From Chitinophaga polysaccharea (GTDB lineage: Bacteria > Bacteroidota > Bacteroidia > Chitinophagales > Chitinophagaceae), in NCBI RefSeq assembly GCF_902150045.1, contig NZ_CABFVU010000001.1, positions 1,984,001 to 2,048,000 on the forward strand: 64,000 nucleotides of DNA, given 5' to 3'. Position 1 is the stretch's first letter. The number at the start of each line of letters is the position of its first letter. Made by a program: the position numbers and the translations under genes. The notes under the pieces are model-generated. The model was not told the DNA's origin and did no database searches. It was given only the letters and a program-made list of their open reading frames with translations. This document shows positions 26,641-35,168 of the stretch, piece by piece.

Positions 26641-29262
26641 ATGACAGCATCTGAAATAAGACAGCAATTCCTGGACTTTTTTGCGTCAAAAGGGCACCAG
26701 ATCGTTCCATCTGCCCCTATCGTTATTAAAAACGATCCTACCCTGATGTTCACTAACGCGGGTATGAACCAGTTCAAGGATTACTTCCTCGGCAACAGGG
26801 TTCCCCCGAATAAAAGGGTGGTTGATACGCAAAAGTGCCTGCGGGTAAGCGGCAAGCACAACGACCTGGAAGAAGTAGGTATTGATACTTACCACCATAC
26901 CATGTTTGAAATGCTCGGTAACTGGAGCTTTGGCGACTATTTTAAAAAAGAAGCCATTGCCTGGAGCTGGGAACTGCTCACCGAAGTATATAAGATCCCT
27001 AAAGACAAACTGTATGTTACTGTTTTCCAGGGAGATGAAAATGAAAATTTACCTAAAGACCAGGAGGCATATGACTTCTGGAAAGAACATATTGCGGAAG
27101 ACCGTATCCTGTTGGGTAATAAAAAAGATAATTTCTGGGAGATGGGGGATACGGGTCCCTGCGGGCCCTGCTCCGAAATTCATGTGGATTGCAGGCCGGC
27201 GGCTGAAAGAAGCCAGGTTGACGGTAAAACCCTGGTAAATGCCGATCATCCCCAGGTGATTGAAATATGGAACAATGTATTCATGCAGTTCAACCGCCTG
27301 AAAGATAAGTCACTCGAGCCATTACCGGCCCAGCACGTTGACACAGGTATGGGACTGGAACGTCTTGTAAGGGTATTGCAGGATAAAACCTCCAATTACG
27401 ACACGGATCTGTTCATGGGCACTATCCACACCACGGAAGGGCTTACCGGCAAAAAATACACCGGCACCGATGATAAAAAAGATGTTGCCTTCCGTGTTAT
27501 TGCCGATCACATCAGGGCTATATCCTTTACCATCGCCGATGGGCAGTTGCCATCCAACACCGGCGCCGGTTATGTGATCCGTCGTATCCTCCGCAGGGCT
27601 GTACGCTATTATTTCTCCTTCCTGGAAGTGAAAAAACCCCTGCTGCACGACCTGGTACCTGTACTGGCCGCCCAGTTTTCACACGTATTCCCTGAACTGC
27701 AGCAGCAGATGGATTTTGTGAAGAAAGTAGTATTTGAAGAAGAAAATAACTTCCTGCGGACTCTTGAAAGCGGCATCCGCCGGATAGAGGATTTTATCCA
27801 GCACAGCACTGCTAAAGCCGTAGATGGTAAAACCGCCTTCGAGTTATATGATACCTACGGTTTTCCCTACGACCTCACCAGCCTGATAGCCTCTGAAAAT
27901 GGCTTTTCTGTAGATGAAAAAGGCTTTGAAGCCGCTATGAAACAACAGAAAGACCGCTCACGCGCTGCTACTGAGCTGGATATGGGCGATTGGGTAATTC
28001 TGGATGAAACGCCCAATTCTGTTTTTGTTGGTTACGAGCAACTGGAAAGCACCACCAAACTGCTGAAGTACCGCACTGTGAAAGCAAAAGGCAAAGAACA
28101 GTTCCAGCTGGTGCTGGGGCAAACACCCTTCTATGCTGAAAGCGGCGGACAGGTAGGCGATACCGGCACCCTGCACTTTGGCGATGAAGTAATTCATGTT
28201 ACCGATACCAAAAAAGAAAACAATCTCACCATACATTTTGCCGATAAACTGCCTGCACAACCGGGCGCACCTGTAAAAGCTGCTGTAGCTAAAGAAAAAC
28301 GCCATAATACCGAGCGCCATCACTCCGCTACCCACTTATTGCATGCCGCACTCCGGCAGGTATTGGGTACGCACGTAGCACAAAAAGGCTCGCTGGTAAA
28401 TGCAGATGCCCTGCGTTTCGACTTTTCCCATTTTGCTAAAGTAACTGATGAGGAACTGGCGCAGATAGAGGCTATTGTAAACGAAAAAATACGTGAAAAT
28501 ATTCCCGTGGTAATCCGCGAGCTGCCAAAGGAAGAAGCCCTGAAGCTCGGCGCCATGGCACTATTTGGTGAAAAATACGGCGATACGGTAAGGGTGGTGA
28601 TCATAGATCCGGCCTACAGCGTGGAGCTTTGTGGTGGCACACATATCAGTTCTACCGGGGAATTAGGCCAGTTCAAATTTGTTTCCGAAGGGGCAGTTGC
28701 CGCAGGCGTACGCCGCGTGGAAGCCGTAACAGGCGCCAAAGCGGAAGCATTTGTGAACGAACAGCTGCAGCAACTGAAAGAAATTAAAGCGGCCCTGAAA
28801 AATCCGAAAGAACCGGTGAAAACCATAGAAACACTACTCCTGGATAAGGCTTCCCTGGAAAAACAACTGGAAGCATTGGAACAGGAAAAAGTGCGGGCCC
28901 TGGCAGCTACCATACGCCAACAGGCAGAAGGTATTAATGGCGTTAACTTCCTTGGACAGGTAGTAAATGTGAGCAATGCTGAAGGTTTGAAACAACTTTC
29001 TTTCCAGCTTAAAAACGAGATCCCGGATCATGTGTTGCTGTTTGTGGCCAATATCGGCGGGAAAGCCAGTGTGGCGCTCAGCATAGATGAAAAACTGGTG
29101 GCCGCCAAAGGATGGGAAGCCCCAAAGATTATTAAAGAGCATATTGCCCCATTGATCAAAGGTGGCGGCGGTGGCCAGAAAACCTTTGCCACAGCAGGCG
29201 GACAGGAAACAGATAAACTTGATCAGGTAATAGCTGCAGTAAAAAAATTACTCAACGCATAA
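26641..29262 (+). CDS. alaS: Alanine--tRNA ligase
   Basis: An 873-residue class II aminoacyl-tRNA synthetase that charges tRNA-Ala. The N-terminal catalytic domain starts TASEIRQQFLDFFASKGH and holds FTNAGMNQFKD and GPCGPCSEIH. The editing domain carries zinc ligands in HHSATHLLH (H561, H565) and CGGTH (C664, H668), which remove mischarged Ser or Gly. The C-terminal region has a coiled coil and GGGGGQ. Length and order are standard. Confidence 0.98.
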   Translation: MTASEIRQQFLDFFASKGHQIVPSAPIVIKNDPTLMFTNAGMNQFKDYFLGNRVPPNKRVVDTQKCLRVSGKHNDLEEVGIDTYHHTMFEMLGNWSFGDYFKKEAIAWSWELLTEVYKIPKDKLYVTVFQGDENENLPKDQEAYDFWKEHIAEDRILLGNKKDNFWEMGDTGPCGPCSEIHVDCRPAAERSQVDGKTLVNADHPQVIEIWNNVFMQFNRLKDKSLEPLPAQHVDTGMGLERLVRVLQDKTSNYDTDLFMGTIHTTEGLTGKKYTGTDDKKDVAFRVIADHIRAISFTIADGQLPSNTGAGYVIRRILRRAVRYYFSFLEVKKPLLHDLVPVLAAQFSHVFPELQQQMDFVKKVVFEEENNFLRTLESGIRRIEDFIQHSTAKAVDGKTAFELYDTYGFPYDLTSLIASENGFSVDEKGFEAAMKQQKDRSRAATELDMGDWVILDETPNSVFVGYEQLESTTKLLKYRTVKAKGKEQFQLVLGQTPFYAESGGQVGDTGTLHFGDEVIHVTDTKKENNLTIHFADKLPAQPGAPVKAAVAKEKRHNTERHHSATHLLHAALRQVLGTHVAQKGSLVNADALRFDFSHFAKVTDEELAQIEAIVNEKIRENIPVVIRELPKEEALKLGAMALFGEKYGDTVRVVIIDPAYSVELCGGTHISSTGELGQFKFVSEGAVAAGVRRVEAVTGAKAEAFVNEQLQQLKEIKAALKNPKEPVKTIETLLLDKASLEKQLEALEQEKVRALAATIRQQAEGINGVNFLGQVVNVSNAEGLKQLSFQLKNEIPDHVLLFVANIGGKASVALSIDEKLVAAKGWEAPKIIKEHIAPLIKGGGGGQKTFATAGGQETDKLDQVIAAVKKLLNA

Positions 29263-29379
29263 ACAGGGTCTGACTAAAAGGTAAACAGGTGTTGACGATG
29301 CTAAAACGTGTTTTGCAGCCTGTTTCCCCCTTACTGCGAAGGGATTACTTTTAGGTTGGTCTCTGCCGGAAGAAAAAAA

Positions 29380-29457
29380 GAGGGTGTATCGAATGTTGAA
29401 GTGCCGCCAAAAAAGTATTTAACTCCCGGGGATCAATTCAACATTCGATACACCCTC
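29380..29457. repeat. 21-bp perfect inverted repeat
   Basis: Arms 29380-29400 (GAGGGTGTATCGAATGTTGA then A) and 29437-29457 are exact reverse complements, separated by 36 nt. No copy was noticed elsewhere in the window. It could be a hairpin in the alaS 3' region or a remnant of an element. Confidence 0.75.
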
Positions 29458-29590
29458 CTTCTATTCGGGAATCTGAATTGGGGGCTGGGCAGCAGTTTAA
29501 GCGATGCTCAGCACCTTCATTTATTTTGATTCCTCTTCTTTTTTGCCTATTTCCCGTACATTTTAACTTTTTCTTTCCTGACCCACCCTT

Positions 29591-29599
29591 TAATTTTGT
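29591..29599 (+). promoter_or_regulatory. -7 box before PDZ protein gene
   Basis: TAATTTTGT matches TAnnTTTGY, 39 bp before the start codon at 29639. Confidence 0.45.
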
Positions 29600-29638
29600 C
29601 GCATTAGTTAAATTTAATCAACAAAATACCTTAGCACC

Positions 29639-30667
29639 ATGACCAGGTTACTGCAAATTCTCACTATAGCGGGTTTCTCCTGCTTCACCATGAGCGCGGT
29701 ATCTGCGCAAACAAAAGACAGCTCCAAAAACCAGATGGGAGAGTTCGATGAAATTGTGATCAAGCACAAAAGCAATAAGGACGGTAAGGTGACCGTGGAG
29801 ATCAAAAACGGCGACGTACTCATCAATGGCCAAAAACTGGACCAGTATAAAGACTCCGACCTCTCTGTTTTCCGCCGGAAAATTACGCCCCGCGATGGCA
29901 ATGCCTTTAGCTTCGAAAGTAATCCTTTACAGGGCGGTAGCTTTGATCTTTTCAACGACAATGGCGACGACGAAGGAGACGATATAGAAATGCCGGTAAT
30001 GAACAAAGCCATCCTTGGTGTGATCACAGAAAAAGCGGCTGCCACCGGCGTAACCGTAAAATCAGTAGCCAAAGGCACTCCCGCCGATAAAGCAGGAATA
30101 AAAACCGGCGATATCATTACTTCCGTAGATGATAAAAAGATCAATGAGCCGGCAGAATTATTTGAAGAGATCGGCAAACATAAACCGGCAGATAAGATAA
30201 CGGTAACATATATACGCAATACCAAAACAAACAAGGTATCCGTTACCCTCGATGAAAGAAAAGAAATGGATAACAGCTGGAGCACGCATCCGCCTTTATC
30301 TACATTTCCAAAGAATGGGCCCAGGTCCTTTTCTTTCCCGATGCCGCGCGGGTTCCAGGGGTTTGGCCACAACTTTGATAACAAAGAAAAACTGGGCCTC
30401 CGGGTACAGGATACAGAAAACAACGAAGGCGCACAGGTTATTGACGTAACTCCTTCCTCCCCGGCTGCTGCTGCCGGCTTCCAGAAAGATGATATCGTGA
30501 CGGAGCTTGCCGGAATACCGGTTAAAAATGCAGTAGAATTGTCTAACGCCTATCGTGAAACACAAGCCAAAGTTAAAGGCGATGCATCTGCAAAAATCCG
30601 CCGGAACGGATCGGATAAAACGCTGACCATAAAGCTACCTGTAAAATTAAATAAAGCAGATATATAG
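29639..30667 (+). CDS. Secreted double-PDZ protein
   Basis: A 342-residue protein with a signal peptide (to about AVSAQ). Two PDZ domains are visible: about 121-205 (LGVITEKAAATGVTVKSVAKGTPADKAGIKTGDIITSVDDKKI) and about 247-335 (LGLRVQDTEN...VIDVTPSSPAAAAGFQKDDIVTELAGIPV). No trypsin-like Ser/His/Asp domain is present, so this is not a DegP protease but a PDZ-only protein, probably a periplasmic adaptor. The first ~100 residues form an acidic, beta-rich region of no known family. A hairpin follows the stop. Confidence 0.88.
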   Translation: MTRLLQILTIAGFSCFTMSAVSAQTKDSSKNQMGEFDEIVIKHKSNKDGKVTVEIKNGDVLINGQKLDQYKDSDLSVFRRKITPRDGNAFSFESNPLQGGSFDLFNDNGDDEGDDIEMPVMNKAILGVITEKAAATGVTVKSVAKGTPADKAGIKTGDIITSVDDKKINEPAELFEEIGKHKPADKITVTYIRNTKTNKVSVTLDERKEMDNSWSTHPPLSTFPKNGPRSFSFPMPRGFQGFGHNFDNKEKLGLRVQDTENNEGAQVIDVTPSSPAAAAGFQKDDIVTELAGIPVKNAVELSNAYRETQAKVKGDASAKIRRNGSDKTLTIKLPVKLNKADI

Positions 30668-30673
30668 CTTCAA

Positions 30674-30717
30674 TGCAGGTGTTGGTATCCATCTCCTATA
30701 AAATACCAACATCTGCA
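30674..30717. terminator. Hairpin between PDZ and aldehyde dehydrogenase genes
   Basis: TGCAGGTGTTGGTAT (30674-30688) pairs with ATACCAACATCTGCA (30703-30717), 15-bp arms with one wobble. It sits between convergent stops and probably ends both transcripts. Confidence 0.7.
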
Positions 30718-30722
30718 ATCTT

Positions 30723-32105
30723 CTATTTCATCACCATTTTCATCATCTTCAGCTTATTCTTAAACGGCGGGTATTTCATTGGAACATCCAGCCAGGTGGC
30801 AGTTTTCAGCATTCCTTTCTGATGTGTAAAAGTATCAAAGCTGTATTTGCCGTGATATTTTCCCATCCCGCTGTAGCCTGCGCCGCCAAAAGGCAGTTCA
30901 GGATTGGTAAGATGCACCAGCGCATTGTTTACGCACCCCCCGCCAAAACGCACCTGTTCTATCAGGGCTTTTTCCGTTTTCTTATTCTTTGTAAATACAT
31001 ACAACGCCAGCGGATAGGGAAGTTGCTTAATAGCCTGTATAGCCTGGGGCAGGCCCGTATAGGTAAGGATGGGCAATACGGGGCCAAATATTTCTTCCTG
31101 CATTATGGGGTCCGTCCATTCCACATCCTCCAGCAGGGTAGGAGCTATATACAGTTGTTCCCGGTCGGTTTGTCCTCCATGTAATATATGCCCTTCCCCC
31201 AGGTAGCCTGCCACCGTATCAAAACGCCTGGCATTAATAATACGGGCATAATCGTCACTGCGGGAAGGATCTTCTCCGAAAAACTCCGTGATGGCTGCTT
31301 TCAGCGCAGTAACCAGTTCTGCTTTCACTTTCTGGTGCACCAGCAAATAATCGGGCGCTACGCAGGTTTGTCCCGCATTCCAGAATTTACCCCATACTAT
31401 TCGTTTAGCCGCTACCGTTACATTCACCTTTTCATCTACCACACAGGGCGATTTACCACCCAGTTCCAATGTAACCGGAGTTAGATGAGGTGCGGCCATT
31501 TCAAGGATCTTTTTTCCTACCGGGATACTACCGGTAAAAAATATGTGGTCGAAACGAAAGCTCATCAGGGCAGGGATCACCTCCGAGCCATCGCCCTCCA
31601 CTACTGTAATATAGGCAGGATCAAAAGTATCTTTTATCAGCTCAGCAGTTACTGCTGCGGTGTGCGGCGCCAGTTCGGAGGGTTTGATAATGGCACAGTT
31701 GCCGCCGGCAATAGCTCCCAGTAAAGGGCTGAGCAGCAACATAAACGGGTAGTTCCAGGGGCCAATGATAAGTGTAAGTCCCAGCGGCTGCTTATACACC
31801 CGGCTGCTGCTGGGATAGGTCACAAAGGGGGAGGTCACCAGCTCCGGCTCCATCCAATGTTTCAGACCTTCCAGGATATAGCTGATTTCTTCATACAAAA
31901 ATCCTATCTCGCTACCATAAGCTTCCAGCGGGTGCTTATGCAGATCAGCATGCAGGGCAGCAGTAATTTTATCTTCATACTTTTTGATCCCGTTTTTCAG
32001 GCGCTTTAACTGCGTTTTCCGGAAGGAATACGAAAGAGTAGCGCCTGAGTCGAAATAAACCTGTTGCGCCTGGTAAAGCTGACTTGCCTGGGCCTTGCTG
32101 ATCAT
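30723..32105 (-). CDS. Aldehyde dehydrogenase
   Basis: A 460-residue NAD(P)-dependent aldehyde dehydrogenase of the shorter class 3 type. Catalytic residues are present: N118 in GPWNYP, E214 in LELGGKSP, and the nucleophile C248 in GQTCVAPDY; K141 of KPSE binds the cofactor. It oxidises aldehydes to acids; the preferred substrate is probably a fatty or aromatic aldehyde by class. No pathway neighbours. A separate promoter region divides it from gatB. Confidence 0.93.
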   Translation of the reverse strand: MISKAQASQLYQAQQVYFDSGATLSYSFRKTQLKRLKNGIKKYEDKITAALHADLHKHPLEAYGSEIGFLYEEISYILEGLKHWMEPELVTSPFVTYPSSSRVYKQPLGLTLIIGPWNYPFMLLLSPLLGAIAGGNCAIIKPSELAPHTAAVTAELIKDTFDPAYITVVEGDGSEVIPALMSFRFDHIFFTGSIPVGKKILEMAAPHLTPVTLELGGKSPCVVDEKVNVTVAAKRIVWGKFWNAGQTCVAPDYLLVHQKVKAELVTALKAAITEFFGEDPSRSDDYARIINARRFDTVAGYLGEGHILHGGQTDREQLYIAPTLLEDVEWTDPIMQEEIFGPVLPILTYTGLPQAIQAIKQLPYPLALYVFTKNKKTEKALIEQVRFGGGCVNNALVHLTNPELPFGGAGYSGMGKYHGKYSFDTFTHQKGMLKTATWLDVPMKYPPFKNKLKMMKMVMK

Positions 32106-32184
32106 AGAGAAGAAATTTTGATGTGTTATCTCAATTTAGGGATTTATTGGCACCAAATAGCCTGAAATCACGGTATTATTTGAA

Positions 32185-32193
32185 TATATTTGT
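32185..32193 (+). promoter_or_regulatory. -7 box before gatB
   Basis: TATATTTGT is an exact TAnnTTTGY match, 17 bp before the ATG at 32211, so the leader would be short. Confidence 0.5.
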
Positions 32194-32210
32194 GGGAATC
32201 AGTACGGAAA

Positions 32211-33662
32211 ATGAGCGATATATACAGCAAATATGAAACAGTGATCGGGCTGGAAGTACATGCCCAGCTGCTTACCGAAAGTAAATTATTCTGCAGCGAC
32301 AGCGCAGCTTTTGGCGGCGCTCCCAATACACATATCAGCCCGATTACAATGGGACATCCGGGTACACTGCCCCGTATGAACCGCAAAGCGGCTGAATATG
32401 CCATTAAACTGGGGCTTGCCTGTCATTGTGAGATTGAAAAGGACAACTATTTTGCCCGTAAAAATTACTTTTACCCGGATCTTCCCAAAGGATACCAGGT
32501 ATCACAACATACAGCGCCTATCTGTAAAGGAGGCTATATCAGCATTATTACAGACGCCGGCTCCCGCAATGTACAGCTGAACCGTATTCATCTTGAAGAG
32601 GATGCCGGCAAATTACTGCACGACCAGGATACTCACGACAGCTATGTAGATCTGAACCGTGCCGGCGTGCCTCTCGTGGAAATTGTAACTGAACCGGATA
32701 TTCACAGCAGTGAGGAAGCATACGCCTATCTCACCGAAATGCGCCGACTGGTGCGTTATCTTGGCGTATGTGATGGTAATATGGAAGAAGGCAGCATGCG
32801 CTGCGATGCCAACATTTCAGTTCGCCTGAAAGGCAGCACCACCCTGGGTACAAAGGTGGAAGTAAAAAATATGAACTCCATCCGCAACGTAAAGCGGGCT
32901 ATTGATAACGAGGTAAAAAGACAGATTGATCTGATAGAAGCCGGTGGTACGCTGGTACAGGAAACGCGCAGCTTTGACGCCTCCAATGGCAGCTCTTTTT
33001 CGCTTCGTTCCAAAGAAGAAGCCAACGATTACCGCTATTTCCCGGAACCGGACCTGGCGCCATTCAAACTAACTGATGAATTTATCGATAGTATACGGGC
33101 CACATTGCCTGCATTGCCGGAAGAGCTTATCCGTAAGTATACGACCGATTTCGGGTTGCCGGAATACGATGCCCGTGTAATTTGCGATGATAAATCTACC
33201 GCAGATTATTACGAAAGTCTTATTGCTGTTACCTCGCAATATAAAGCGGCCGCCAACTGGATGTTAGGCCCTGTTAAATCATGGCTGAACGAGCATTCTG
33301 CGGAAATCAGCCATTTCCCGGTAACGCCACAGGCACTCGCTGCATTGATTACGCTTACAGACGCCGGGAAGGTGAGCTTCTCCATCGCCTCGTCCCGTAT
33401 TTTGCCGGAAATGATCCAGGCGCCTGCGGATCACCCGATGGATATTGCCACCCGCCTGAACTTATTACAGGATAACAATGCCGATAATATTTCTCCTATC
33501 ATTGACGAAGTGCTGGCTAAGTATCCCGATAAAGTGGCTGCTTTTAAAGGTGGCAAGAAAGGGCTTATGTCACTGTTTGTGGGAGAGGTAATGAAACTGT
33601 CTAAAGGCAAGGCAGATCCGCGACTTACCAACGAATTGCTGGCTGAAAAACTGAAGGGCTAA
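32211..33662 (+). CDS. gatB: Asp-tRNA(Asn)/Glu-tRNA(Gln) amidotransferase subunit B
   Basis: ATG 32211 (MSDIYSKYETVIGLEVHAQL) gives 483 residues; an in-frame TTG at 32190 would overlap the promoter. GatB binds and activates misacylated tRNA in the GatCAB complex, which makes Gln-tRNA or Asn-tRNA. Motifs include GLEVHAQL, YFYPDLPKGYQ, EGSMRCDANISVR and the C-terminal YqeY-like domain. gatA and gatC are not in the window. Confidence 0.97.
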   Translation: MSDIYSKYETVIGLEVHAQLLTESKLFCSDSAAFGGAPNTHISPITMGHPGTLPRMNRKAAEYAIKLGLACHCEIEKDNYFARKNYFYPDLPKGYQVSQHTAPICKGGYISIITDAGSRNVQLNRIHLEEDAGKLLHDQDTHDSYVDLNRAGVPLVEIVTEPDIHSSEEAYAYLTEMRRLVRYLGVCDGNMEEGSMRCDANISVRLKGSTTLGTKVEVKNMNSIRNVKRAIDNEVKRQIDLIEAGGTLVQETRSFDASNGSSFSLRSKEEANDYRYFPEPDLAPFKLTDEFIDSIRATLPALPEELIRKYTTDFGLPEYDARVICDDKSTADYYESLIAVTSQYKAAANWMLGPVKSWLNEHSAEISHFPVTPQALAALITLTDAGKVSFSIASSRILPEMIQAPADHPMDIATRLNLLQDNNADNISPIIDEVLAKYPDKVAAFKGGKKGLMSLFVGEVMKLSKGKADPRLTNELLAEKLKG

Positions 33663-33730
33663 ATCTGCATTGAAAATATTTAGCCTATCTTGAGTGGCAT
33701 CCGTCAGATGAATGTTCAAAAAATAGTAGC

Positions 33731-34879
33731 ATGAAAAAATACTTATTATGGGTTTCCGCCGCTGCTCTCCTTGCAGGATGTGCTGGACAAACGGAAAAAG
33801 GTGAATTTAAAATAGAGGGGCACCTGAATAATTTACCACTGGGTGCTGTATTACTGGAAGAACTGACACTGGACAATGTGAAAGTAGTTGATTCTACCAA
33901 TGTAAAAGACGCCAGTGGAAAATTCACACTGAAAGGAATGGTACCCGAACAGGGCCTGTACCGCATACGCTTTGAAAATGGCAAATTTATATTGCTCGCA
34001 CTTGATGCCGGTAATATGAAAATAGATGGAGATGCCGATAAACTGGAAGATGTGAAGATCAGTGGTTCTGAACCAACTGCCGAACTGCAGCAGTTTATGA
34101 GCGACATCAGCAAACAATCTATTGCCCTTACAGAAGAAATGCGTAGCCTGGATAGTCTTCACGCTATACTGCCTGATAGCGCATTCCAACCTAAGGTGGC
34201 TGCTTTTCAGAAAAAAGAAAAAGAGTTTGAAAACGGCTTTTTCCTGATGGCAGATAAAACAAAAAATCCTGCTACAGCAGTATTTGCTATCAGCCAGGTA
34301 AGAAGCGGGGAAGAAATTGTGGCGCACAAGCAGGTGATCACTAATCTTGCTACCCGTTTTCCTAAAAACACCCTGGTAAAAAGCATGACCGATAAGATCC
34401 TGGAACTGGAGAAAAACCAGGCCGGCGGTGATGCTGCAGGTGGAGAAGAGCCGTCTGCCGTAAAAGTAGGGCAGGTAGCTCCCGACTTTACACTTCCGGA
34501 TCCATCCGGCAAAATGATCAGCTTAAGCTCGTTCCGTGGTAAGTATGTACTGGTGGATTTCTGGGCCAGCTGGTGCGGTCCCTGTCGCCAGGAAAATCCC
34601 AATGTAGTAAAAGCCTACCAGCAATACAAAGGAAAGAACTTCACTATCCTTGGCGTATCGCTGGATAAAACAAAAGATAAATGGCAGGAAGCTATTAAAG
34701 CAGACGGGCTGGCCTGGAATCATGTAAGTGATCTTAAATTCTGGGATTCAGCAGTGGTGCCTTTATATGGTCTCAATGCCATTCCTACCAACTTCCTGCT
34801 TGATCCACAGGGGAAAGTGATTGCGGCCAACCTGAGAGGCCCCGCACTGGAAGCCAAGTTGCAGGAAGTGCTGAAGTAA
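33731..34879 (+). CDS. TlpA-like thiol-disulfide oxidoreductase lipoprotein
   Basis: A 382-residue lipoprotein (LLAGC, Cys17). The N-terminal ~120 residues form a DUF4369-like beta domain (EFKIEGHLNNLPLGAVLLEELTLDNVKVVDSTNV). After a helical linker the C-terminal TlpA/AhpC-type thioredoxin domain starts near KVGQVAPDFTLPDPSGK. The redox pair is intact in WCGPC (C282, C285), with the cis-proline in LNAIPTNFLL. It likely reduces disulfides in periplasmic proteins, perhaps for cytochrome maturation. Single gene, closed by an unusually long terminator. Confidence 0.93.
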   Translation: MKKYLLWVSAAALLAGCAGQTEKGEFKIEGHLNNLPLGAVLLEELTLDNVKVVDSTNVKDASGKFTLKGMVPEQGLYRIRFENGKFILLALDAGNMKIDGDADKLEDVKISGSEPTAELQQFMSDISKQSIALTEEMRSLDSLHAILPDSAFQPKVAAFQKKEKEFENGFFLMADKTKNPATAVFAISQVRSGEEIVAHKQVITNLATRFPKNTLVKSMTDKILELEKNQAGGDAAGGEEPSAVKVGQVAPDFTLPDPSGKMISLSSFRGKYVLVDFWASWCGPCRQENPNVVKAYQQYKGKNFTILGVSLDKTKDKWQEAIKADGLAWNHVSDLKFWDSAVVPLYGLNAIPTNFLLDPQGKVIAANLRGPALEAKLQEVLK

Positions 34880-34950
34880 GTTATTAATCTTTATAAAAAA
34901 AACCTCACAGGAAAGATCCCTGTGAGGTTTTTTTTATAAAGATTAATAAC
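34880..34950 (+). terminator. 32-bp perfect-stem terminator
   Basis: Arms 34880-34911 and 34919-34950 are exact reverse complements over 32 bp, around a 7-nt loop. The core CCTCACAGG/CCTGTGAGG is followed by TTTTTTTT, the usual terminator shape. The A- and T-tracts then pair and the stem continues to GTTATTAATC/GATTAATAAC. It works on both strands in principle. Confidence 0.85.
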
Positions 34951-35110
34951 TTGTTTTACCCGCCGGAAGTCCTATAGCGGGCATGAAGCCTGCTTTATTG
35001 AAGCTGATATTATAATAGCAACTTTCTGAACACATTTCCCTCAATACTTCTGCAATAATTGTTGTATTCCTGATAAATAATGTTGGTTGTTTCCGATCAC
35101 CATAAAGAAA

Positions 35111-35140
35111 AGCGGCTGTCTTTCTATAGAGACAGCCGCT
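35111..35140 (-). terminator. Terminator of the first susCD pair
   Basis: AGCGGCTGTCT (35111-35121) pairs with AGACAGCCGCT (35130-35140). Read on the minus strand the stem is followed by TTTTCTTTA, 28 bp after the SusD stop. Confidence 0.75.
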
Positions 35141-35168
35141 TCGTATTATTGGTTAAATGAAATACTGA

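Larger units (their letters stand above)
29263..29638. other. Intergenic region alaS / PDZ gene with long palindrome
   Basis: 376 bp with no supported gene. AAACAGG/CCTGTTT (29283-29325) may be a weak alaS hairpin. A 21-bp perfect inverted repeat occupies 29380-29457. TAATTTTGT at 29591-29599 fits the -7 box for the next gene. Confidence 0.6.

Noticed and set aside
35041..35103. 20-codon minus-strand frame starting MVIGNNQHYLSGIQQLL, faintly like the start of a response regulator
   Set aside because: It lies downstream of the susCD terminator, is very short and lacks the acidic residues of receiver domains. A decayed fragment is possible but unsupported.
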